Below, piece after piece: positions 44,782-53,861 of a DNA stretch of 64,000 nucleotides. Made by a program: the position numbers and the translations under genes. Source of the DNA: Mesohalobacter salilacus (GTDB taxonomy: Bacteria; Bacteroidota; Bacteroidia; Flavobacteriales; Flavobacteriaceae). Position 1 is the first letter of the stretch, and every line of letters begins with the position of its first letter. The stretch spans positions 39,806 through 103,805 of the forward strand of contig RRZV01000032.1 in the NCBI GenBank assembly GCA_003931895.1, given 5' to 3'. The notes below the pieces were generated by a model. It was not told the origin of the DNA. It searched no databases and was given only the letters and a program-made list of their open reading frames with translations.

Positions 44782-46067
44782 TGATTATAAACGAAAAAAT
44801 TATGTTTAAAATACATTATATAAAAACAATACCATTTTCAATTCAACTTGTGCTTATAAGTGTTTTGGTATGTTTTAGTTTTAATTTAAAAGCCCAATCA
44901 CTTGAAGAATTGAAAATTATTGCCGCTGAAAATAATTTAGCTTTAAAAGCCCAATACAAAACTTTTGAAGCCCAATTAGAACAAGTTACGCAGGCCAAAT
45001 CCTGGCAAGACCCCAATTTGAGTTTTGGTTATTTTATTAGCCCAATTGAAACCCGAGTTGGCCCACAAATAGCAAAATTTTCATTAACGCAAATGTTGCC
45101 TTGGTTTGGCACTTTTAAAGCTAAAGGTGACATTGCAGCTTACCAAGCTGAAGCAGAATTTGAAAATTTTCAGGATAAAAAGCTCAAATTATTTCTTAAA
45201 GTAGCAGAAAAATATTACGATTTAGCGGCATTAAGGCAAATCACTAAAATCGAAACTAAACAGCTTCAAATTCTAAATGATCTTAAATCTATTGTAGAGT
45301 CCAATTACGAAAATAATCAAGCAAACTTAGTTGACATTTATAGAGTTGAACTTGAAATTGATAAACAATTAAACGCCATTAAAGTTTTGAAAGATCAAGA
45401 CCAAGCCTTAGAAACACAGCTCAACCAACTTATGAATCGGCAATTAAAAACACCAATTACAATTGCAAATTCAACACAGGTTTTAGAACAAAATAAAACT
45501 GTGGTTGCTGATTCTGTTTCTACCAACCATCCAAGGCTAGAAGCCATCCGTCACTTACAAACGTCCAATGAAGTCGAAATAGAGCTATCCAAAAAACAAG
45601 CTTTACCACAATTTGGAATAGGCTTAGATTATGCTATTATTCAAGATCGTAATGTAACAAATGCTGACGCTGGTCAAGATGCCTTTATGCCAATGTTATC
45701 GGTTAGTTTGCCCATTTTTGGAAAGAAAATTAAATCGAGGAAAAAAGTTGCTGCTCTTAGAGGAGAGTCGCTTCAATACCAATTTGAAAATGAAAAAACA
45801 CTTATAAATTCTGAAATTCAAATAACAAAATACAAACAAGATGAACTATTAAATGTTTTGGATTTATACAATAAGCAATTGTTGCGTCTTAAAGATATTT
45901 TGAAACTTTCAGAAATTGCCTTATCAAATGCATCAATGGCTATTGAAGAAGTTTTGCGCTTAGAAGATGAACGCTTACTGTACCAAAAACAGCGATTCAA
46001 AACTTTAGCTGAGCTTCAAAAAACTAAAGCAAAAATTAATTATCTCACATCAAATTCTGAATTATGA
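44781..46067 (+). CDS. TolC-family outer membrane efflux protein (CusC/CzcC-like)
   Basis: A 428-residue protein with a signal-like hydrophobic stretch (IQLVLISVLVCFSFNLKAQS). The long helices 'LEELKIIAAENNLALKAQYK', 'WQDPNLSFGYFISP', 'LVDIYRVELEIDKQLN' and 'ALPQFGIGLDYAI' fit the outer-membrane channel of tripartite efflux. The start shares one base with the cusA stop (TAATG), and the end overlaps the permease gene as ATGA. No N-terminal lipid Cys is evident, so it is anchored as a trimeric barrel. Confidence 0.88.
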   Translation: MIINEKIMFKIHYIKTIPFSIQLVLISVLVCFSFNLKAQSLEELKIIAAENNLALKAQYKTFEAQLEQVTQAKSWQDPNLSFGYFISPIETRVGPQIAKFSLTQMLPWFGTFKAKGDIAAYQAEAEFENFQDKKLKLFLKVAEKYYDLAALRQITKIETKQLQILNDLKSIVESNYENNQANLVDIYRVELEIDKQLNAIKVLKDQDQALETQLNQLMNRQLKTPITIANSTQVLEQNKTVVADSVSTNHPRLEAIRHLQTSNEVEIELSKKQALPQFGIGLDYAIIQDRNVTNADAGQDAFMPMLSVSLPIFGKKIKSRKKVAALRGESLQYQFENEKTLINSEIQITKYKQDELLNVLDLYNKQLLRLKDILKLSEIALSNASMAIEEVLRLEDERLLYQKQRFKTLAELQKTKAKINYLTSNSEL

Positions 46068-47290
46068 CTTTTGAAAATTTCATAGAAAGCTGGGGAAACG
46101 CGGCGAACACTGCTTTAGGTTTTTTTTGGATGGCACTTTGGGCGTTTATTCTTGGTTATGCTTTAAGTAGTCTCATTCAAGTTTTTGTAACCAAAAAAAG
46201 CATGCAAAAAACCATGGGTAGTTCTAATGCAAAATCTGTGCTTATTGGAACATTCTTAGGTTTCATCAGCAGCTCTTGTAGTTTTTCAGCTTTGGCGACT
46301 ACCAAGTCGTTTTTTCAAAAAGGAGCAAGTTTTGTATCGTCTATAGCTTTTTTACTGGCTTCTACCAACTTGGTGATAGAGCTCGGAATTGTAATTTCTA
46401 TTTTTTTGGGTTGGCAATTTGTTGTTGGTGAATATGTCGGTGGAATTTTACTTATTCTCATCAGTTGGCTGTTAATAGGCTTGATTAACCCAAACTCTAT
46501 TATTTCTAAAGCCAGAAAAAAGCTTGGTGAAGCAGATGCAGAAAAAGCCAATTCTAAACCAATTTTAGAAAAAATCAAAAACAAAATAAATTGGATAAAA
46601 GTTGGTAAGCAGTATGGAATGGAGTGGAAAATGGTTTGGAAAGATGTAACCATTGGCTTTACCATCGCAGGTATTATTTCAGCTTTTGTGCCAGATGTTT
46701 TTTTTCAAACCTTGTTTATTAACACTGGAGAAGGACAAACATCATTTGATTTCTTAACACTTTTAGAGCACGTAATTGTTGGTCCTTTTGCGGCTTTTAT
46801 AACCTTTATAGGTTCAATGGGCAACATTCCACTTGCAGCTTTATTGTTTGGTAAAGGTGTGAGTTTTGCTGGTGTTATGGCTTTTATTTTTAGCGATTTG
46901 GTCGTGTTTCCTGTTTTAAGAATCAATGCCAAATATTATGGTTGGAAAATGTCACTTTTAATTCTTTCGCTTTTGTTTGTTGCCTTAATAATAACGTCTT
47001 TGGTTTTACATTATAGTTTTGACATATTTCAGATATTACCAGATTTTTCAACAATTCAAATTTTAAATCAACAGTATTTTCAACTAAATTATACTTTTTA
47101 TATGAATATCGGATTCTTGATTATCTCTGGAATCTTGGTCTATTTTGGTTTTTTTTCAAAAGGAAAAGATATTTCTTATATGAAAGAAATGGCACCTAAA
47201 AGCCCTGTTTTAGAAAAGGCTTTAAAATACGTAGCCTTATTGTGTTATATCTGGTTATTCTGCGGAATTTTAATTAAATACCTATACTAA
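46064..47290 (+). CDS. ArsP/DUF318-type permease
   Basis: A 408-residue membrane protein with about ten hydrophobic helices. The family segment 'LIGTFLGFISSSCSFSALA' with a Cys, and the later 'FITFIGSMGNIPLAALLFGK', fit ArsP_1/DUF318 permeases, some of which export organoarsenicals; others have unknown metal substrates. Its location between the TolC-like gene (ATGA overlap, 46064-46067) and cusB (17-base gap) suggests it contributes to metal export in this operon. Confidence 0.8.
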   Translation: MTFENFIESWGNAANTALGFFWMALWAFILGYALSSLIQVFVTKKSMQKTMGSSNAKSVLIGTFLGFISSSCSFSALATTKSFFQKGASFVSSIAFLLASTNLVIELGIVISIFLGWQFVVGEYVGGILLILISWLLIGLINPNSIISKARKKLGEADAEKANSKPILEKIKNKINWIKVGKQYGMEWKMVWKDVTIGFTIAGIISAFVPDVFFQTLFINTGEGQTSFDFLTLLEHVIVGPFAAFITFIGSMGNIPLAALLFGKGVSFAGVMAFIFSDLVVFPVLRINAKYYGWKMSLLILSLLFVALIITSLVLHYSFDIFQILPDFSTIQILNQQYFQLNYTFYMNIGFLIISGILVYFGFFSKGKDISYMKEMAPKSPVLEKALKYVALLCYIWLFCGILIKYLY

Positions 47291-47307
47291 TTTTTAAATC
47301 TACAAAA

Positions 47308-48978
47308 ATGAAAAATAACATAAAAACATACATCATCATAAGTTCAATTTTAATCCTTGGTATTGTCCTTGGTTCGACTTTATTTTCTTCCGAAAGCCCT
47401 AAAGAAGATAAACATAATCACGCCCAAGACCAAGCAGAAGATTCAGTTTGGACGTGTTCAATGCACCCGCAAATCAGAAAAGATGAACCTGGCGATTGCC
47501 CCATTTGTGGTATGGAATTGATTCCCGCCAGTCAAATGAGTGATGACATTGACCCTGATGCTATCAGAATGAGTAAATCTGCAAGAGCCTTAGCTCAAGT
47601 TGAAACCACGATTGTTGGCAATCAAAATATGGATTCAAGTTTAAATCTCTCTGGTCAATTAGAAATTAATCAAAACGAAACCCAATCTATTTCTGCAAAT
47701 TTTAAGGCGAGAGTTGAAAAATTGTATATCAATGAAGAAGGCGAAGCCGTTAATAAAAATCAAATTATAGCAGAATTATATGCCCCAGAAATTCAAATTT
47801 TAAAAGATGAATTAGAATTAGCAACACAACAAGACAATTCAAATCTTTTAAAAAGCATAGAAAAGAAAATAGAAAACTATGAGTTATCAATTTCTGATGT
47901 AAAGTCCCTTAAAAACGGAAAGTTAAAACTCAGATCACCAAAAACCGGCGTGATTTCAAATTTGAACATCGAGCAAGGCGATAATGTCAAAGCCAATCAA
48001 AACCTAATGGGTATAGTAGATTTGTCAACTCTTTGGGCGGTTGTAGATATTTACGAAAGTGACCTTGATAAAATAAGTGTTGGAGATCAACTCACGATAC
48101 AAACCCCAAATCATCAAAATATTTCTGGTCAAGTGAGTTTTATTTCACCAGTTTTAGAAAGCAATTCAAGATCAGCTAAAGCGAGGATTGTTGTCAATAA
48201 TCCCAACCAAAATCTAAAACCAGGCGTTTTCATAACTGCTAAATTAAAAAACACAAAACCCAAAACAAGTTCAAATCAAAAGCTGATGGTTCCCAAATCA
48301 GCGGTACTTTGGACGGGAAAACGCTCAGTGATTTATCAACAATTAGAGAATGAAAACGGCGTGTATTTTAAAATGAAAACCGTAGAAACCGGATCGTCAT
48401 CTTCAGATTATATTGAAATTCTCTCGGGTTTAAAATCTGGGGATAAAATTGTAACTCACGGCGCATTTAGTATAGATTCTGAAGCACAGTTGGCGAACAA
48501 ACCCAGTATGATGAATCCTGAAGGAAAAACAATAAAGACTGGACACCAACACGGGAATATGGAAATGCCCAAAACAAATCAATCTCAAAGTGTTGAAGAT
48601 GATGAAACTCTAAGCCAAATTGTAAAGAATTATATTGAACTTAAAAATACTTTGGTAAACGATAATTTTGCTGCTTCAAAAAAGGCCTATCAAAATTTAA
48701 TATCGAAATTTTCAAATTATAGCGATACTGCTTTTAAGTCTTCCAAAGATTTTAAAAGTATCAATGATTTAAGAGACAGCTTTATAAAAATTTCTGATGA
48801 AATCATTTCATTGGTAAACACTTCAAACCCGATGGAAAAGACAATTTATGTTCAACAATGCCCAATGGCTAACCAAAGTCAAGGTGCGTCTTGGTTGAGT
48901 TTTTCTCAGGAAGTCAAAAACCCATATTACGGCGCTTCAATGTTGAAATGTGGCAGTGTGATTGATTCTATTCCATAG
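47308..48978 (+). CDS. RND efflux periplasmic adaptor (CusB-like) with metal-binding domains
   Basis: A 556-residue adaptor. After an N-terminal anchor (IIISSILILGIVLGSTLF) comes a heavy-metal-binding domain at about 48-73 (WTCSMHPQIRKDEPGDCPIC, GMELIP). The adaptor core follows with lipoyl/barrel pieces ('VEKLYINEEGEAVNKNQIIA', 'LRSPKTGVISNLNIEQGDNV', 'IVDLSTLWAVVDIYESDLD'). The C-terminal 130 residues form a DUF3347-like domain ending with 'QQCPMANQSQGASWLSF' and 'NPYYGASMLKCG'. The Cys/Met/His content of both ends points to copper or silver. It closes the operon. Confidence 0.9.
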   Translation: MKNNIKTYIIISSILILGIVLGSTLFSSESPKEDKHNHAQDQAEDSVWTCSMHPQIRKDEPGDCPICGMELIPASQMSDDIDPDAIRMSKSARALAQVETTIVGNQNMDSSLNLSGQLEINQNETQSISANFKARVEKLYINEEGEAVNKNQIIAELYAPEIQILKDELELATQQDNSNLLKSIEKKIENYELSISDVKSLKNGKLKLRSPKTGVISNLNIEQGDNVKANQNLMGIVDLSTLWAVVDIYESDLDKISVGDQLTIQTPNHQNISGQVSFISPVLESNSRSAKARIVVNNPNQNLKPGVFITAKLKNTKPKTSSNQKLMVPKSAVLWTGKRSVIYQQLENENGVYFKMKTVETGSSSSDYIEILSGLKSGDKIVTHGAFSIDSEAQLANKPSMMNPEGKTIKTGHQHGNMEMPKTNQSQSVEDDETLSQIVKNYIELKNTLVNDNFAASKKAYQNLISKFSNYSDTAFKSSKDFKSINDLRDSFIKISDEIISLVNTSNPMEKTIYVQQCPMANQSQGASWLSFSQEVKNPYYGASMLKCGSVIDSIP

Positions 48979-49042
48979 TTGATTTAGCTTTGAAATATTG
49001 AGTGATACTTTGAAAATGCTTAATTTTGTTGAAAATTTATAA

Positions 49043-49840
49043 ATGCGTCATCTTCCGACTTGTAGTTTGGTTACACCAACTTATAATTGGCCTCAAGCCC
49101 TCAACCTTTTGCTAAAAAGTATCTTAAATCAAAGTCGTTTACCAAACGAAGTCATTATTGCTGATGACGGCTCAAAAGAAGAGACGACGGAATTGATTAA
49201 GGCTTTTCAAGATAAATTTCCAATTCCGCTTATTCATGTTTGGCATGAAAACAAAGGTAATCGCAAACCTCGTATCATGAATAAAGCCATTGCTAAATCA
49301 CAATACGATTATATCATCGAGATTGACGGCGATATTATCATGCATAAAGATTTTGTGAAAGATCATTTAAGATTTGCAAAGCCTGGTCAGTATTTGTATG
49401 GATCGCGGGTTAATATTCAAGAAGAATACTTAAAAACGCTTTTTAAAAAAGAAAAAATCTACTTTAGCTATTTTAGTAAAGGCATAAAAAAACGAGGACG
49501 AACTATTCACTGCCCTTTATTGACAAATATTTATAAACCTATTGAACAACGCTCAAGAAAACTTAGAGGTTGTAATATGTCGTTTTGGCGAGATGATTTT
49601 ATAAAAGTCAATGGTTTTAACGAAAATCTAGTTGGCTGGGGCATTGATGACTCAGAGATGATTCAACGTTTGCACAATGTTGGTATATTAGGAAAGCGAC
49701 TTAAATTTGCAGGTATCGTTTACCACATTTATCACAAAGAACAATCCAAATCCCATATTGATGTTAATTTAGAGATTGAAAAACAAACTGAAAAACAGAA
49801 TCTAAAAACTATAAATAAGGGCGTGTCTCAATTTTTATAA
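49043..49840 (+). CDS. Glycosyltransferase family 2 (with galactosyltransferase-type C-terminal domain)
   Basis: A 265-residue GT-A enzyme. The N-terminal sequence 'SLVTPTYNWPQALNLLLKSI' and 'EVIIADDGSKEET' bind the nucleotide sugar; 'DYIIEIDGDIIMHKDFV' contains the metal-binding DxD. The C-terminal 'LVGWGIDDSEMIQRLHNVG' with WGxDD is typical of the Glyco_transf_7C region. It probably adds a sugar to a cell-surface glycan. It lies 4 bases before the next glycosyltransferase gene. Confidence 0.87.
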   Translation: MRHLPTCSLVTPTYNWPQALNLLLKSILNQSRLPNEVIIADDGSKEETTELIKAFQDKFPIPLIHVWHENKGNRKPRIMNKAIAKSQYDYIIEIDGDIIMHKDFVKDHLRFAKPGQYLYGSRVNIQEEYLKTLFKKEKIYFSYFSKGIKKRGRTIHCPLLTNIYKPIEQRSRKLRGCNMSFWRDDFIKVNGFNENLVGWGIDDSEMIQRLHNVGILGKRLKFAGIVYHIYHKEQSKSHIDVNLEIEKQTEKQNLKTINKGVSQFL

Positions 49841-49844
49841 TTCA

Positions 49845-50756
49845 ATGGTCGATATTTCTGTCATAATCATCAATTTCAATTCCAGTCAATACACCATTGA
49901 ATGCGTGAAATCTATTATTAGTCACACATCAGCGAGTTTAAATTATGAAATAATTGTAGTTGACAATAAATCTAGCAATTTAGATTTTGATAAATTAAAA
50001 GGCATTTGTGCAGAACTTAACTTTGAGTCTTTATATATCTACAGAAATTCAGTAAATGCTGGCTTTGGTGGCGGAAATATGTTTGGATACAGACAATCTA
50101 AAGGTAAATATTTAGCCTTTATTAATAATGATGTTCTGTTAAACAATGATTGTCTTAGGCTTCTAAAAGTTGAATATAACAATAATGCTAAAATAGGGAT
50201 CTGTGGCCCGACCACATATACAGATGGAGGTAAGATATTGCCCACATTAGACTTTTTTGCTTCACCTCTTAAGTATTTTTTTGGTCGTAAATTTTTTAAA
50301 TTAACTAGGCCAAAGCTTTTTCACAATCGACACCAAAAATTGAATAAGATTTCATTTGGAGATTTTGTTTCAGGTAGTTTTCTGTTTATTAATCGTGAAA
50401 TATTTAATAGTTTAGGTGGATTTGATGAGAACATTTTTCTATACCATGAAGAAACTGATTTATGTAAGCGACTCAAAAAATTAGGTTTAGGGGCTGCAAT
50501 AATACCTCAGGCAGAATGTTTTCATCATCATGGGGCAAGCACCAAAAAATCAATTCGCATTAAAACTGAATTAAAAAGATCCTTACTTTATATCATGAGG
50601 AAACATTATGGGTTTTTGATGTATAAAATAATACACATCAATATGATGTTTAAATATTTCTTTAAAAGTAGATTTAATTCTAAATATAAATTTCTATTCA
50701 ATCATATTTCAAAAGGCATGAAACTTAAACAATCAACTCAAGTGATAGATGAGTAA
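49845..50756 (+). CDS. Glycosyltransferase family 2 (rhamnosyltransferase-like)
   Basis: A 303-residue enzyme with 'ISVIIINFNSSQYTIECVKS', 'YEIIVVDNKSSN', the metal site 'YLAFINNDVLLNNDCLRLL', and 'FGDFVSGSFLFINREIFNS' followed by 'GFDENIFLYHEETDLCKRLK' and a 'FHHHGAST' motif. These match GT2 enzymes of the rhamnosyl/glucosyl-transferase WbbL/WcaA type that build O-antigen or exopolysaccharide. The coding end overlaps tsaC by 8 bases. Confidence 0.87.
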   Translation: MVDISVIIINFNSSQYTIECVKSIISHTSASLNYEIIVVDNKSSNLDFDKLKGICAELNFESLYIYRNSVNAGFGGGNMFGYRQSKGKYLAFINNDVLLNNDCLRLLKVEYNNNAKIGICGPTTYTDGGKILPTLDFFASPLKYFFGRKFFKLTRPKLFHNRHQKLNKISFGDFVSGSFLFINREIFNSLGGFDENIFLYHEETDLCKRLKKLGLGAAIIPQAECFHHHGASTKKSIRIKTELKRSLLYIMRKHYGFLMYKIIHINMMFKYFFKSRFNSKYKFLFNHISKGMKLKQSTQVIDE

Positions 50757-51309
50757 AGAATTATCAATTAGTTTAAAGGTTTTAAAAACAGGTAAATTAT
50801 TACTTTACCCCACAGACACCGTTTGGGGTATTGGTTGTGATGCTACTGATGAAGCTGCTGTAAAAAAAGTCTATCTACTTAAACAACGAGACGATTCTAA
50901 AGCTTTAGTTTGTTTAGTGAAAGACTTCGATATGTTGTCAAAATATGTTGAAAGCATTCCTGATAGGGCTTTAGAATATTTAAAACAAACCGAAAGTCCT
51001 ACAACTATTATTTATCCCAAAGCCAAACATTTAGCTGAAAATCTTATCGCCGAAGATGGCTCTATTGCTATGCGGATTTGCCAAACTGAATTTTGTCAAA
51101 ACTTACTAAAAGAATTTGATAAACCTATCGTTTCAACTTCTGCAAATATCAGTGGTGAGCCAACGCCTAAAGGATTTGAGGAAATTGATGATCAAATTTT
51201 AACGGGAGTGGACTATGTTGTAAATTTGCACGACGAAAACAGCGACACAAAACCTTCAAGAATTATCAAATTTAACAGTGAAGGCCAAGTGCAAATTATT
51301 AGAGACTAA
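50749..51309 (+). CDS. tsaC: L-threonylcarbamoyladenylate synthase (TsaC/Sua5 family)
   Basis: The enzyme makes threonylcarbamoyl-AMP from threonine, bicarbonate and ATP, used for the t6A37 modification of ANN-decoding tRNAs. The 186-residue length matches the single-domain TsaC/YrdC form, without the Sua5 extension. Conserved pieces are 'GKLLLYPTDTVWGIGCDATD', 'VYLLKQRDDSKALVCLVK', 'PTTIIYPKAKHL' and 'SIAMRICQ', 'VSTSANISGEPTP'. It overlaps the upstream glycosyltransferase by 8 bases and is followed by cca after 5 bases, so two tRNA maturation genes sit together. Confidence 0.92.
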   Translation: MSKELSISLKVLKTGKLLLYPTDTVWGIGCDATDEAAVKKVYLLKQRDDSKALVCLVKDFDMLSKYVESIPDRALEYLKQTESPTTIIYPKAKHLAENLIAEDGSIAMRICQTEFCQNLLKEFDKPIVSTSANISGEPTPKGFEEIDDQILTGVDYVVNLHDENSDTKPSRIIKFNSEGQVQIIRD

Positions 51310-51314
51310 CATCA

Positions 51315-52736
51315 ATGAAGTCAAAACAAACCGAAGCATTAACCCATCCTATTTTTAAAACGATATCTGAAGTCGCTGATGAGTTGAGTTTAGACACCTA
51401 TGTTATTGGTGGCTATGTGCGAGATTTTTTTCTCAACAGACAGCAAGTCAAAGACATTGATATTGTTTGTGTAGGTAACGGCATTCATTTGGCTGAGCAA
51501 GTTGCTCAAGCTTTAAAAATCAGCAAAAAACAGGTTAAAGTCTTTAAACGTTTTGGCACAGCAATGTTGCATTATAAAGACATTGACATTGAGTTTGTCG
51601 GGGCACGAAAAGAGTCTTATGCCAAAGATAGTCGAAATCCTGAAGTAGAACCCGGAAGCCTTGAAGACGACCAAAACCGAAGAGATTTTACCATCAATGC
51701 CTTAGCATTACAGTTGAATTCAAAAGATTTTGGACAACTTTTAGATCCTTTTAATGGTATTAAAGATCTTAAAGATAAAGTTATCAAAACTCCACTCGAA
51801 CCTAAATTGACGTTTTCTGACGATCCCTTGCGGATGATGCGAGCGGTGCGCTTTTCAAGCCAATTGCATTTTAAAATTGAAGACCAAACCTTTAAAGCTA
51901 TTAAGCAACAGGCCGAACGACTTAAAATTGTTTCACCCGAACGCACTATCGATGAGTTTAATAAAATCTTAATGACTCCAAAACCTTCATTTGGTTTAGG
52001 TTTATTATTAAAATCAAATTTACTTAAATATTTTTTACCTGAGTTGGTGGCTTTAAGAGGCGTAGATGATGTTGACGGTCAAACCCATAAAGAAAATTTT
52101 TGGCACACTTTAGAAGTAGTCGATAATATTTCAGAAAACACGGAAAAACTATGGTTACGTTGGGCGGCTTTGCTTCACGATATCGGTAAAGCCCCAACCA
52201 AACGTTTTGATAAAAACATTGGCTGGACGTTTCACGGACACGAGTTTAAAGGCTCTAAAATGGTTTACAAATTGTTTAAGCGATTAAAAATGCCTTTAAA
52301 TGACAAGATGAAATATGTTCAAAAACTTGTTTTTATGAGTTCGCGACCTATCGCCGTAGTTGATTCTGACGTGACGGATTCTGCTGTGAGACGATTGATT
52401 TTTGACGCTGGTGATGATTTAGATGACTTAATGACGCTTTGCGAAGCAGACATTACCACAAAAAATCCAAAACGCTATAAAGTATATCATAACAATTTTA
52501 AACGTGTTCGGGATAAAATTAAAGATGTTGAAGAACGCGATCACATTAGGAATTTTCAACCGCCAATTAGCGGTGAAGAAATTATGGAAACTTTTAATAT
52601 CAAGCCTTCCAAAGAAATCGGCATTATAAAATCTGCCATTAAAGAAGCCATTCTTGATGGGGAAATCCCAAACGAGAAAGAGGCAGCGAGGGAATTTATG
52701 CTTCAAAAAGGGAAAGAATTGGGATTAAGTATGTAG
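51315..52736 (+). CDS. cca: CCA tRNA nucleotidyltransferase with HD domain
   Basis: A 473-residue class II enzyme that adds or repairs the 3'-CCA end of tRNA. The nucleotidyltransferase N-terminus has the GG motif in VIGGYVRDFF (Gly32-Gly33), metal Asp47 and Asp49 in KDIDIV, 'RRDFTINAL' and 'DDPLRMMRAVRFSSQL'. An HD phosphohydrolase domain follows, with LLHDIGK (His288-Asp289) and 'HEFKGSKM'. The HD domain is also found in the E. coli enzyme. The product could also contain poly(A) polymerase features, but the HD domain favours CCA addition. Confidence 0.9.
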   Translation: MKSKQTEALTHPIFKTISEVADELSLDTYVIGGYVRDFFLNRQQVKDIDIVCVGNGIHLAEQVAQALKISKKQVKVFKRFGTAMLHYKDIDIEFVGARKESYAKDSRNPEVEPGSLEDDQNRRDFTINALALQLNSKDFGQLLDPFNGIKDLKDKVIKTPLEPKLTFSDDPLRMMRAVRFSSQLHFKIEDQTFKAIKQQAERLKIVSPERTIDEFNKILMTPKPSFGLGLLLKSNLLKYFLPELVALRGVDDVDGQTHKENFWHTLEVVDNISENTEKLWLRWAALLHDIGKAPTKRFDKNIGWTFHGHEFKGSKMVYKLFKRLKMPLNDKMKYVQKLVFMSSRPIAVVDSDVTDSAVRRLIFDAGDDLDDLMTLCEADITTKNPKRYKVYHNNFKRVRDKIKDVEERDHIRNFQPPISGEEIMETFNIKPSKEIGIIKSAIKEAILDGEIPNEKEAAREFMLQKGKELGLSM

Positions 52737-52756
52737 TTTAATTTATTTTTAGGTTT

Positions 52757-53815
52757 ATGTTTCTATTACTGTTATATTTATTTATCGCTCTATTCACATC
52801 ATTTCTGTGTTCTATAATGGAAGCCGTTTTATTATCTGTTCCTATGTCTTATTTAAAATCAAAAGCAGAAAATGGTGATAAAACTTTAGACTCAATGATA
52901 GGATTTAAAGACGATGTAGAAAAACCGCTTTCGGCTATTTTATCATTGAACACTATAGCCCATACCGTTGGTGCGGCAGGTGTAGGTGCTCAAGCTACAC
53001 TTGTCTTCGGGGATGCTTATTTTGGTATTGTTTCAGCTGTTTTAACTATTTTAATTCTAATTTTTACTGAAATTATACCTAAAACCTTAGGGGCAAACTA
53101 TAACAAAAAATTATCCCAGATTGTATCTGTTTTAATTAAGTGGACCATTTTTATAACCTATCCTTTAGTTTGGATGTCTTCCATAATTACAAAATCTTTA
53201 TCATCAAAAAAAGCCGAACTTACTACGAGCAGAGAAGAAATTTCAGCTTTAGCAGATATAGGAAATCAAGAAGGAATTTTTGTGGAAAAAGAGAAAAAAA
53301 TAATTCAAAATCTTATAAAACTTAAAAGTTTAAAAATAAAAGAAGTGATGACGCCACGCATAGTTGTGGTAACAGCAAACGAAGATATGTCTTTAAGGGA
53401 GTTTTTAGAAAATAAAGAGTTTTTACACTTTTCAAGAATTCCAGTTTTTAAAGATAATACTGATAATGTAACTGGTTACGTTTTTAGACAATATGTATTC
53501 GAAAAATTGGCTGAAGACCAATTTGACCTTAAACTTAAAGATATTAAACGCGATATTTTAACCTTTCCAAAAAGTATAACGCTTTTTGATGCTTGGGAAG
53601 AAATGCTAAGCCGAAAAGAACATATTTCTTTAGTATTAGATGAATATGGTGGAATGGACGGTATAACAACCTTAGAAGATATCATCGAGTCATTGCTTGG
53701 TTTTGAAATCGTTGACGAAACAGATAAGGAAGAAGACATGCAGAAATATGCGCTCAGAAGATGGCGTGAAAAGCAGAAAAAATACGAACTACTAAACAAA
53801 AAAAATAAAGATTAG
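52757..53815 (+). CDS. DUF21/CBS-domain membrane protein (CNNM/CorC-HlyC-like)
   Basis: A 352-residue protein. A transmembrane DUF21/CNNM domain (about 1-150, about four helices, 'FCSIMEAVLLSVPMSYLKSK', 'FTEIIPKTLGANYNKKL') is followed by two CBS repeats (about 195-315, 'VMTPRIVVVTANEDMSLREF' and 'LVLDEYGGMDGITTLEDIIE'). The protein resembles hemolysin C/CorC-type proteins linked to magnesium or other divalent cation export. The usual C-terminal CorC_HlyC domain is missing here. It follows cca with a 20-base gap. Confidence 0.85.
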   Translation: MFLLLLYLFIALFTSFLCSIMEAVLLSVPMSYLKSKAENGDKTLDSMIGFKDDVEKPLSAILSLNTIAHTVGAAGVGAQATLVFGDAYFGIVSAVLTILILIFTEIIPKTLGANYNKKLSQIVSVLIKWTIFITYPLVWMSSIITKSLSSKKAELTTSREEISALADIGNQEGIFVEKEKKIIQNLIKLKSLKIKEVMTPRIVVVTANEDMSLREFLENKEFLHFSRIPVFKDNTDNVTGYVFRQYVFEKLAEDQFDLKLKDIKRDILTFPKSITLFDAWEEMLSRKEHISLVLDEYGGMDGITTLEDIIESLLGFEIVDETDKEEDMQKYALRRWREKQKKYELLNKKNKD

Positions 53816-53861
53816 AATTGCTTTAAACCTAAAATTATAAGGGCAACAATAAACTTAATAT

